The position numbers and the translations under genes were made by a program. From positions 1 through 64,000 of the forward strand of contig JAGRLT010000045.1 in NCBI GenBank assembly GCA_020441665.1: DNA of 64,000 bases, given 5' to 3'. A model generated the notes under the pieces. It was not told where the DNA came from. It searched no databases and was given only the letters and a program-made list of their open reading frames with translations. The stretch is from Nitratireductor sp. (GTDB lineage Bacteria > Pseudomonadota > Alphaproteobacteria > Rhizobiales > Rhizobiaceae). Position 1 is the stretch's first letter; each line of letters begins with the position of its first letter. Of the stretch, positions 17,597 to 24,644 are shown in pieces.

Positions 17597-18586
17597 ATGC
17601 TCAGCAAGTCGAAACTGTCGATGGACCACGCCGTCAGCCTGCTGAAGGCGGCGGGCGAGACGACGCGCCTGCGGCTGCTCGCTCTGCTCTCCCATGGCGA
17701 TCTGACGGTTTCCGATCTTATCGACATTCTCGGCCAGTCCCAACCACGCATTTCGCGCCATCTCAAACTGCTGAGCGAGGCCGGCCTGCTGGAGCGCTAT
17801 CAGGAGGGCGCCTGGGCCTATTTCCGGGCCAGCGAGGAGGGCGCCCAGGCCGAACTGGTGCGCGCGCTGCTGGCCCATGTGAGCGAAAGCGATCCGCAAT
17901 TGCTGCGCGACCTCGAACGGCTCGAGGCGGTTCGCGCCCGCCGGGCGGCGGAAGCCGCGCACTATTTCGCCGCCAATGCCGCCGACTGGGACGAGATTCG
18001 TTCGCTGCATGCGGACGACAAGGCGGTGGAAGCCGCCATTGTCGACCTGCTGGGTTCGCAGCCGTTCGAAGCCCTGCTCGATCTCGGCACCGGCACGGGC
18101 CGCATGCTCGAACTCCTGAGCCCGCTGTATGGCCGGGCCGTCGGCGTCGACCAGAGCCGGGAAATGCTGGCCATTGCCCGGGCCAATCTCGACAAGGCCG
18201 ATCTGAAGGGAGGGGGCCTCTCGCGGGTGCAGGTGCGCCAGGGCGACCTTCTCAGCCTGCCGATCCGTGAGGAGGCCTACGACCTCGTCACGCTGCATCA
18301 GGTGCTGCACTATCTGGAGGATCCGGCGCGGGCGATCCGCATCGCGGCGCGGACGCTGAAGCCCGGCGGACGGATGCTGATCGTCGATTTCGCGCCGCAT
18401 GATCTCGATCATCTGCGCGACAAGCACGCCCATTTGCGGCTGGGATTTGCGTCGGAACAGGTTTCAGGCTGGCTCGAGGCTGCGAGCATGGAAGTCACCG
18501 CGACGCGTAAATTGAGGCCCGAAGCCGGCAAATCGCTCATCGTCACCATCTGGCTCGCGGCCTCTCCCGCGGCAAGCCAGTGCTAA
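17597..18586 (+). CDS. ArsR-type regulator fused to SAM-dependent methyltransferase domain
   Basis: The 329-residue protein joins an ArsR winged helix (about residues 10-85; recognition helix GQSQPRISRHLKLL) to a class I methyltransferase fold (motif I LLDLGTGTGR at 160-169; HQVLHYLEDPARAI). It precedes metF and overlaps its upstream GTG. The methyltransferase part may be a SAM/SAH sensor controlling the methionine cycle, as proposed for SamR-type regulators, or an active methylase; the sequence does not decide. A 20-bp palindrome lies in its promoter region. No metal-binding Cys motif of classical ArsR is present in the DNA-binding part. Confidence 0.85.
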   Translation: MLSKSKLSMDHAVSLLKAAGETTRLRLLALLSHGDLTVSDLIDILGQSQPRISRHLKLLSEAGLLERYQEGAWAYFRASEEGAQAELVRALLAHVSESDPQLLRDLERLEAVRARRAAEAAHYFAANAADWDEIRSLHADDKAVEAAIVDLLGSQPFEALLDLGTGTGRMLELLSPLYGRAVGVDQSREMLAIARANLDKADLKGGGLSRVQVRQGDLLSLPIREEAYDLVTLHQVLHYLEDPARAIRIAARTLKPGGRMLIVDFAPHDLDHLRDKHAHLRLGFASEQVSGWLEAASMEVTATRKLRPEAGKSLIVTIWLAASPAASQC

Positions 18587-18618
18587 GCCAACCGGAAGAG
18601 CCGATCAGGAACCCGCCC

Positions 18619-19527
18619 ATGCCGCTGTCGCAACTTGCCAAATCCGACAAACAACCGGTCAAGGTCTCGTTCGAATTCTTTCCGGCCGCGAGCGATGCGG
18701 GCGAGGCCTCGCTGATGAAGACGGTGCACCGGCTGGCGGGTCTCGCGCCGGAATTCGTTTCGGTGACCTATGGTGCCGGCGGCTCGACCCGCGACCGCAC
18801 GCTGGGTGCGCTCGGGCGCATCCTGTCGGAAACCGGCGTTCCCGTCGCCTCGCATCTGACCTGTGTCGATGCCACGAGGGAAGACGTGCATGCGGTGGTG
18901 GCGACGCTGAAGGAAATGAACATAAGCCGTATTGTTGCGCTGCGCGGCGACCCGCGCGACGGCGTCGGAGGGCGCTATGTGCCACCGCCCGGCGGCTATG
19001 CCAATGCGGCCGAACTGGTGGCGGGCCTCGGCCGGCTCGGCGATTTCGACATCACCGTATCCGCCTATCCGGAAAAGCATCCGGAAAGTGCGACGATCGA
19101 TGCCGATATCGACATGCTGAAGCGCAAGGCTGACAATGGCGCCACGAGGGCGGTCACCCAGTTCTTTTTCGATAATGACGACTATGAGCGCTATGTGGAG
19201 CGTGCGCGGGCGAGGGGCATCACCATCCCGATCGTGCCGGGCATCCTGCCGATCCATCATTTCGGCAAGGTTGCGAGCTTTTCCGGCAAGTGCGGCGCGA
19301 CCATTCCCGCCTGGCTCGCCGAGCGGTTCGACGGGCTTGACGACGATCCCGAGACCCGCTCGCTGGTTTCGGCGGCGGTGGCGGCGGAACAGGTCGCCGA
19401 TCTCGCGGCGCGGGGTGTCGACGAGTTCCACTTCTACACCATGAACCGGGCCGAGTTGACGCTTGCCATCTGCCGCCTGCTCGGTATCCGTGAGAACGGC
19501 AATGCGCCGAACGGCATGGCCGCGTAA
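18619..19527 (+). CDS. metF: 5,10-methylenetetrahydrofolate reductase
   Basis: The 302-residue FAD enzyme reduces methylene-THF to methyl-THF for methionine synthesis. Typical motifs are KVSFEFFPA near the N terminus, YGAGGSTRDRT, LRGDPRDG, the TQFFFDNDDY strand, IVPGILPI and the C-terminal FYTMNRAELT. ATG at 18619 with AGGA upstream is preferred; a GTG at 18580 overlapping the regulator would add 13 non-conserved residues. It is probably an operon with the ArsR-methyltransferase gene. Its stop codon lies inside a 27-bp inverted repeat. Confidence 0.95.
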   Translation: MPLSQLAKSDKQPVKVSFEFFPAASDAGEASLMKTVHRLAGLAPEFVSVTYGAGGSTRDRTLGALGRILSETGVPVASHLTCVDATREDVHAVVATLKEMNISRIVALRGDPRDGVGGRYVPPPGGYANAAELVAGLGRLGDFDITVSAYPEKHPESATIDADIDMLKRKADNGATRAVTQFFFDNDDYERYVERARARGITIPIVPGILPIHHFGKVASFSGKCGATIPAWLAERFDGLDDDPETRSLVSAAVAAEQVADLAARGVDEFHFYTMNRAELTLAICRLLGIRENGNAPNGMAA

Positions 19528-19610
19528 TTCGGTGACAGTTTACTTATCTCCGCCTCAATATGAAATGACGGCCTGATCCCCGGGGAGATAAGTAAACTGT
19601 CACCGAATTA
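19525..19610. repeat. 27-bp perfect inverted repeat spanning two convergent stop codons
   Basis: The arm 19525-19551 (begins TAATTCGGTGACAG, ends TTATCTCC) is repeated exactly in inverted orientation at 19584-19610, with a 32-bp loop. The left arm starts with the metF stop TAA. The right arm contains the stop codon of the EamA transporter gene on the other strand. It can act as a bidirectional terminator. The GGTGACAGTTTACTTA core resembles ends of small mobile palindromic repeats, so it may be an inserted element. Confidence 0.9.
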
Positions 19611-20538
19611 TACGAATTAACCTGCCATCGAGAATGATGAGCCCCAGGGCGATCAGCGCCATGCCGGCCATGTGCCAGCCGGTCAGCACTTCGCCGAGGA
19701 AGAGCATGCCGAGCAGGATGGCGCTGACGGGCACCAGGAAGGTGACCAGCGATACGCTGGTGGCGCCGGCCCGCTTGAGAATCGAGAAAAACAGCACATA
19801 GGCAAAGGCCGTACAGGGCAGCGCCAGGCCGACCACCGAGCCGATGGCGGCGGGCGACGGCATTGCGAGATCGCTCAACGTGCCCGTTGCCACCATGATA
19901 ACCGCCATGATGAGGGTGGAAGCCGACAACTGGCCGCTGGCCACCAGGATCGGATCGTCATTCCTGAAGCGCTTGCCGTAGACGCTGGCAAAACCATAGC
20001 TGAGCGTGGCGCACAGCACCGCCAACTGGGCAAGTACCGAGCCGCTCAGCCCGTTCACGATATCGCCGCCCATGAGTATGGCGACACCGGCAAAGCCGGC
20101 GAAAATGCCGACCAGTTTGCGGCTGCTCAATTTTTCGTCCGTAGTGAGGAAATTGGCGATGATGACGGTCCAGATCGGTGTCATGGCATTGACGATGGCG
20201 GCAAGGCCCGAGCCGATCTCCTGCTGGCCGTAGAGAATGAGCGAAAACGGCAGGATGTTGTTGACGATCGCCATGCCGCCTACGTCGCGCAGGAAGCGCG
20301 GCGTGATCGCGGGCCAGCCGCGGCGGGCCAGAAGCCATGCCCAGATCGCCACGGCAGCAAGGGAAACCCGGAAGAAAACCACCGCGAGCGGCGGCAGTTC
20401 CAGCACGGCGACGCGCCCGAACAGAAATGAACCGCCCCAGATCAGCGCCAGCAACAGCAGCATGGCCCAGCTTCCGGCGTCCAGCGCGGGGGCCGGTGCG
20501 TGCGGTGGTGTTTGCGCCGTGGTGTTGCCGTTTGCCAT
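19600..20538 (-). CDS. EamA/DMT-family transporter
   Basis: A 312-residue inner-membrane protein with two EamA repeats, each of about five transmembrane helices. It carries the typical opening WAMLLLLALIWGGSFLFGRV and the second-repeat YGFASVYGKRF and LPVSAILLGMLFLGE segments. DMT exporters move amino acids, metabolites or drugs; no substrate can be assigned. ATG at 20538 (MANGNTTAQ) is chosen; earlier in-frame codons would add about 56 basic residues before the first helix. The last codons and stop lie in the right arm of the inverted repeat. Confidence 0.88.
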   Translation of the reverse strand: MANGNTTAQTPPHAPAPALDAGSWAMLLLLALIWGGSFLFGRVAVLELPPLAVVFFRVSLAAVAIWAWLLARRGWPAITPRFLRDVGGMAIVNNILPFSLILYGQQEIGSGLAAIVNAMTPIWTVIIANFLTTDEKLSSRKLVGIFAGFAGVAILMGGDIVNGLSGSVLAQLAVLCATLSYGFASVYGKRFRNDDPILVASGQLSASTLIMAVIMVATGTLSDLAMPSPAAIGSVVGLALPCTAFAYVLFFSILKRAGATSVSLVTFLVPVSAILLGMLFLGEVLTGWHMAGMALIALGLIILDGRLIRIIR

Positions 20539-20665
20539 CTGACGATCCCTGCTGTCGGTTTCCTGTGCGGTCCAGTCCCGGTGGCATATCACCGGGCGGG
20601 CTCGCGCCACCACCCGTTTCTTGCGTTCCAAAATGTTTCCTTTCATCGAGAGAAAATTAACCCTG

Positions 20666-21271
20666 ATGCGGCATCCTGCCGCCATGCCGAACCGTTTCAT
20701 CCGCAAGATCGGGCTCGATCCGCGCCGCCGCCAGGTGATCGCGGCGGGGCCGGTGATGCTGTTGTCGGGTGCTGCCCTGCTGACGGGCTGCGCGCGCGGC
20801 TCCTCCAGTCATGCGGGCAGGCGGCTGCGCAGCGAGGTCGACGACGAGCGGCTCGAATTCGATGTCGCCGATGGCTTCGACCGGCTCAATGCGGTGCGGC
20901 GCAAGCGGCTGCTCTCGCCCTTTCGCATCGATCCGCGCCTGCAGAAGGCGGCGCAGGACTATGCCGATCTGATGGGCTCGCGCGGCCTTTACGGCCATGA
21001 GATCGGGCCGGGCACGGATTTCCGCAGCCGCATCTTCGCCGTCGGCTTCGACAATTCGGCGGCGGAAAACCTCGGCGTCGGCTACCGTTCCGCCGATGAG
21101 GCGATCGAGGGCTGGATCACCTCTCCGCCCCATCGCAAGAACCTGTTCGCCGCCCGCTACACGATCGCCGGTTTCGCCTATGGCTTCAACACATCGGGCC
21201 GCAATCCGCGCTATTCGCATTTCTGGGTGCTGATCATGGGCGCCGATGACGGGCGCGGCTACTCGGCCTGA
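20666..21271 (+). CDS. CAP/SCP-like domain lipoprotein
   Basis: A protein of about 201 residues with an N-terminal basic segment, a hydrophobic stretch and the lipobox LLTGC, so it is probably anchored in a membrane. The CAP domain follows: LNAVRRKRLLSPFRIDPRLQ, the GHEIGPG histidine, AAENLGVGYRS and a SPPHRKNLF histidine, all typical of bacterial CAP proteins. Function in bacteria is poorly known. Start ATG could be 20666 or 20684. It overlaps the convergent bufC gene by 13 bp. Confidence 0.82.
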   Translation: MRHPAAMPNRFIRKIGLDPRRRQVIAAGPVMLLSGAALLTGCARGSSSHAGRRLRSEVDDERLEFDVADGFDRLNAVRRKRLLSPFRIDPRLQKAAQDYADLMGSRGLYGHEIGPGTDFRSRIFAVGFDNSAAENLGVGYRSADEAIEGWITSPPHRKNLFAARYTIAGFAYGFNTSGRNPRYSHFWVLIMGADDGRGYSA

Positions 21272-22053
21272 CCGGCGATCCCCAGTTTCGAGATCATTTC
21301 CGAATTAATCCAGTGGGTGAGATAGCCGGCAACGCGGCCTGCCGCCGTATCGGCATCGTCCATGACGGCCGCCATTTCGCACAGGGTTGCGAAGGGTTTG
21401 CCGGCAAGCGCCTGCTCGATCAGCATGGCTTCCTCGGCGGCCGGTTCGCGGTATTTCGACACGAACTCCTGGCGCCAGACGAGAACCTTTCTCGGCGCCT
21501 CGGCGATCTCCAGGGCGGGCGGTGTCTGCTTCGCCCGCAGCGCCGGCAGCAGGTCGATCGTATTGGTGGCGGTGGTGATCAGTTGAACCTGCGGCGCGAA
21601 GGTCAGCACCATGTCGCCGATCCGTTCGGGCGGCAGGGCGGCAAGGGTCTCCATCGTGGCGCGGTCGGCGTCGGGGCTGTCAAAGGCCCATTCGATGGCG
21701 AATTCCAGCCGGGCGAGATCGGCCAGTGCGGGCATCTCCCGGTAGCGCGGGTCGGTTGCGAGAAATTCCGCCAGCCGGTTCGAGACGTAGCGCGCATTGG
21801 GATGGCTGGACGGGCAGGCGTCGATATAGCGGTCGGCCATCCGCCAGAACGCCTTGTCGCCCATATAGGCCCACAGCCCGTCATATTCGCCGCTGAGGAT
21901 TTCAACGAGGCGCAGCTTGTAGGCGTTCTGATAGACGCCGAGGCGACCCGCCTTGTTGATGCCTTCGGGCGCGCGGATCGAGGCGAGGCTTGCCGTGCCC
22001 CGGTGCAGGATGTCCTGCTGCAGGCGCTGCTGAAGGTCGGCGAGGCTGGTCAT
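21259..22053 (-). CDS. bufC: BufC/HvfC-type DUF2063 protein (bufferin maturation partner)
   Basis: A 264-residue protein whose N-terminal part (MTSLADLQQRLQQDIL ... YQNAYKLRLVEILSGEYDGLW ... ARLEFAIEWAFDSPD) is the DUF2063 signature. In bufferin systems this protein recruits the precursor peptide to the DUF692 oxidase. It lies 12 bp after bufB on the same strand, consistent with one maturation unit. Its 3' end overlaps the CAP gene. Confidence 0.88.
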   Translation of the reverse strand: MTSLADLQQRLQQDILHRGTASLASIRAPEGINKAGRLGVYQNAYKLRLVEILSGEYDGLWAYMGDKAFWRMADRYIDACPSSHPNARYVSNRLAEFLATDPRYREMPALADLARLEFAIEWAFDSPDADRATMETLAALPPERIGDMVLTFAPQVQLITTATNTIDLLPALRAKQTPPALEIAEAPRKVLVWRQEFVSKYREPAAEEAMLIEQALAGKPFATLCEMAAVMDDADTAAGRVAGYLTHWINSEMISKLGIAGQAE

Positions 22054-22065
22054 CCGCGCACTCCG

Positions 22066-22947
22066 TCAGGCGGCGCTTTTGGCGGAAAGCCGCGGCAGCA
22101 CGGCGCCGGCGATTGCGCGGGCGCGGTTGAGCTCGTCGAGCAATTCGGCCAGCGGCGGGATGTTGTCGTCGCGCTCGATCATGGTCGAGACCGGGCCGAA
22201 GCGCTCCAGCGCCCTGCCGTAGAGTTCGAAGACCGCGTCGCAGACCGGCTGGTCGTGGGTGTCGATCAGGCAGTGCTCGCCCTCGCTGTGGCCGGCGAGG
22301 TGAAACTGCACCACCCGGTCGGCGGGAATGGCCTCGACGAAGCCCGCATCGTCGAACTGATGGTTCTTGCCGGAAACGAAGACGTTGTTGACGTCGAGCA
22401 GCAGCCAGCAATCGGCGCGTCTCGAAAGCTCGGCGACGAACTCCCATTCCGCCATCTCGGACTCCTCGAACTCGATATAGGAGGAGACGTTCTCGATGGC
22501 GATGCGGCGGCCGAGATAGTCCTGCACTTGCAGGATTCGGGCCGCAATGTGGTCGAGCGCTTCCTCGGTATAGGGAACGGGAATCAGATCGTGCAGGTTG
22601 ATGCCGTGGACGCCGGTCCAGCACAGATGATCGGATATCCATCTGGGCGCGATGCGGTCCGCCAGCGCCTTCAGATCCCTCAGATAGTCCCGGTTGAGCG
22701 GTTGGGTCGAGGCGATCGACAGCGAGACCCCGTGCATGACGACCGGATAGCGCTCGCGGATGCGCTCGAGCATGTGGGTCGGGCGGCCGCCCTGGACCAT
22801 GTAGTTTTCCGACAGGATCTCGAACCAGTCGATCGGCAGATCGTCGCCGCCTTCGAGAATTTCGCCGTAGTGCTGCGGGCGCAGGCCGAGGCCGAAGCCG
22901 AGGAAATCGGGTTTCGTCAAAGGGGTTTGCTCTGCCGCGCTGCTCAT
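22066..22947 (-). CDS. bufB: BufB, DUF692 multinuclear non-haem iron oxidase (MNIO)
   Basis: The 293-residue TIM-barrel protein belongs to DUF692/MNIO. Conserved features seen are LPIDWFEILSENYM, VMHGVSLSIAS, WISDHLCWTG, NVSSYIEFEES, DVNNVFVSGKNH and FHLAGHSEGEHCLIDTHDQPV, which supply the His/Glu/Asp iron ligands. MNIO enzymes modify cysteines of ribosomal peptides; in bufferins they form thiooxazole-type heterocycles that bind copper. ATG at 22947 is chosen for its GAGGG ribosome site; ATG at 22977 lacks one. A GC-rich hairpin separates it from bufA. Confidence 0.92.
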   Translation of the reverse strand: MSSAAEQTPLTKPDFLGFGLGLRPQHYGEILEGGDDLPIDWFEILSENYMVQGGRPTHMLERIRERYPVVMHGVSLSIASTQPLNRDYLRDLKALADRIAPRWISDHLCWTGVHGINLHDLIPVPYTEEALDHIAARILQVQDYLGRRIAIENVSSYIEFEESEMAEWEFVAELSRRADCWLLLDVNNVFVSGKNHQFDDAGFVEAIPADRVVQFHLAGHSEGEHCLIDTHDQPVCDAVFELYGRALERFGPVSTMIERDDNIPPLAELLDELNRARAIAGAVLPRLSAKSAA

Positions 22948-22991
22948 GATCCCTCTTTGTGCCACAGATGCCGGCATTTCAAAATGGCAAA

Positions 22992-23021
22992 GGCCCCGCG
23001 GGCGGGATCGCCTGCGGGGCC
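22992..23021 (-). terminator. Attenuator-like hairpin between bufA and bufB
   Basis: GGCCCCGC (22992-22999) pairs with GCGGGGCC (23014-23021), extended inward by GGC/GCC around one mismatch. Read on the minus strand it is followed by TTTGCCATTTTG. Placement just after bufA fits a partial terminator that gives more precursor-peptide transcript than maturation-enzyme transcript. Confidence 0.65.
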
Positions 23022-23037
23022 GGATTGGCGCGAAAGG

Positions 23038-23301
23038 TCAGCCTTCGACCGTGCCGCCCTGGGCGTCGCACTCGGCCTTGGTGAGTTCGAGGAAACCCAT
23101 CCCCTTGCACTCGTTGAGGCCCTTGCAGGAGGAATTGGCGGTCTTGCAGTCGCTGTGGCCCTTGCAGGAATTGACGCCCATGCACTGGACCTTGCCTTCT
23201 TCGGCCTTGGCGGCGGACGGGGCGGCGATGCCGGCGCCGGTCACCGCGAGGGCAAAGGCTGCGGCGGCGAGAGCGGTGCCGGATTTTCCGATGTGTTTCA
23301 T
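23038..23301 (-). CDS. bufA: BufA2-family bufferin precursor peptide
   Basis: An 87-residue precursor with a Sec signal peptide (residues 1 to about 32, ending APSAAKA) and a Cys-rich core. The core runs from EEGKVQCMGVNSCKG through HSDCKTANSSCKG and LNECKGMGF to a final Cys in AECDAQGG. The CxGxxxCKG repeat matches the BufA2 type of periplasmic bufferin, a metal-sequestering RiPP exported after Cys modification. ATG at 23301 has an ideal GAAGGAGGAACG ribosome site. It leads the bufA-bufB-bufC operon. Confidence 0.88.
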   Translation of the reverse strand: MKHIGKSGTALAAAAFALAVTGAGIAAPSAAKAEEGKVQCMGVNSCKGHSDCKTANSSCKGLNECKGMGFLELTKAECDAQGGTVEG

Positions 23302-23426
23302 GTGATCGTTCCTCCTTCGAGTGGATTGCTGTTGGTTCCCGAGGGCGTCCGCAGACGCCCAAACAATCTGGCGACGTCCAAAGACCATCGGGTTGCCGGG
23401 CTGTTCCCGGGCAGGGAAACCATCGT

Positions 23427-23441
23427 TGAACACTGTGTTCA
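23427..23441. promoter_or_regulatory. 15-bp palindrome upstream of the bufferin operon
   Basis: TGAACACTGTGTTCA is a perfect palindrome with a one-base centre, 126 bp upstream of the bufA start codon. It could be the operator of a metal or stress regulator. No regulator gene is adjacent, so the assignment is only positional. Confidence 0.35.
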
Positions 23442-23545
23442 CGATCAAATAACGGTTGTGTGAGGCAGATCACATGGGCGTGAGGGGGCCGGAGCAGGCC
23501 AGCCTCCGGCACATCCTGGTTCTGGTGTCTGGTTTCGGCGCTCGC

Positions 23546-24445
23546 TCAGTTCGCGTTCTCGTCGATCAGTTCCATAACTCTTTCTTCCAGCAAATCCTGA
23601 TTTCTCTGCTTGTAGGTATCGGGGACGATGCCCTGAGACCTTTCAGCGGTTTCTCTCGCGGATCTCCCGGCCTTTTTGGAGACTTTCTCTTTTTCCGGTT
23701 TTTCATAGAGATCTTCGCGAGTGACCTTTACGACGACGTCTATCTTGTCTTCGTATTTTGCCTGCAGAGGCAGCAGGAACTCGTAGGGAACCAGCGAGAA
23801 CTTGAAACTTGGATCAAGGGACGCCGACAATTTTGCCGTGCCAGAATAGTTCAGATTGGTGTATCTCCGAGGCTTTGCATCCTTTCCATGGTGTTCCTTT
23901 TCAAAACCTTTAATAAAATTCTCAAATTGAGAAACAATCCCCAGATGCCGAATGTCCAAATAATTTTCATTGACGCAAAGATTTTTGTAATCTTCTTTGA
24001 ATTTCAAGTCCAGATTGTTCCTGCTTTTCGCGTAGTTCTCGAAAAGGCCTCGTGGAATGTTTACTTTAATATTTGATTTTACCTCATATGAATTCGAGTC
24101 CGATGGCGTGAGGGTCGCCGGAATCGTTCTCGTCCAGTTGTGCTGGGTTAGCACTTTGGTGGCCTTCATGCCGGAGCCCAGACCGGCGGCTCCTGTCCGT
24201 GTGTGAGTAATCGTGATTTCGGTCAGCCAGTTGGTTCCGTCCCCTTCGTTCAATCGCCGCTCGTGGTATTCGCGCTCGATCTTCCATGCCTCGATCAGTC
24301 TGCAGATCAAGGAATTCTGTATCTTCTCGTAGTCGATGTGGATCGTTTTATCTTCCGGGTTTACCCGGGTCGGGTAAGCGCAGCCCGCCACCAACGACCC
24401 CGCGATCAGACATGCAGTCATGCTGCTATACTTGCCGTATGCCAT
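23546..24445 (-). CDS. Orphan lipoprotein of unknown function, AT-richer than surroundings
   Basis: A 299-residue protein beginning with a lipoprotein signal (lipobox LVAGC, Cys at about 22). The mature part is highly charged, with strands such as EITITHTRTG and VKSNIKVNIPRGLFENYAK and a basic C-terminal coil. No family is recognised. Codon use is noticeably richer in A/T (many AAT, AAA, TTT codons) than neighbouring genes, which points to recent acquisition. ATG at 24445 has GGGGG upstream. It stands alone between the bufferin operon and the oxoprolinase gene. Confidence 0.65.
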   Translation of the reverse strand: MAYGKYSSMTACLIAGSLVAGCAYPTRVNPEDKTIHIDYEKIQNSLICRLIEAWKIEREYHERRLNEGDGTNWLTEITITHTRTGAAGLGSGMKATKVLTQHNWTRTIPATLTPSDSNSYEVKSNIKVNIPRGLFENYAKSRNNLDLKFKEDYKNLCVNENYLDIRHLGIVSQFENFIKGFEKEHHGKDAKPRRYTNLNYSGTAKLSASLDPSFKFSLVPYEFLLPLQAKYEDKIDVVVKVTREDLYEKPEKEKVSKKAGRSARETAERSQGIVPDTYKQRNQDLLEERVMELIDENAN

Positions 24446-24644
24446 GGAAAAGCCCCCGCAATCCTCAATAGTCTTACAACTATAAAGAGAATTTTTTTAT
24501 GTCATACTTTTTTATTAGAAGGCTGCGGGTAACCTAATATTCAAGGTTTTTCAATTCGGTAGGTTGTGGATAAATTTGCTGATCCTCGGGCCGGTACCGA
24601 TAGGTGTTCTGTTTTTGCAACAGTATTGAGCGTCTGTTTCCAGT
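24446..24644. other. AT-rich spacer upstream of the orphan lipoprotein
   Basis: About 200 bp with runs of A and T (TTTTTTTATGTCATACTTTT at 24490-24509) and no gene. It shares the low GC of the lipoprotein gene, so the two probably arrived together. It must hold the lipoprotein promoter on the minus strand. A TATAGT at about 24479-24484 (minus strand) is a possible -10. Confidence 0.5.
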
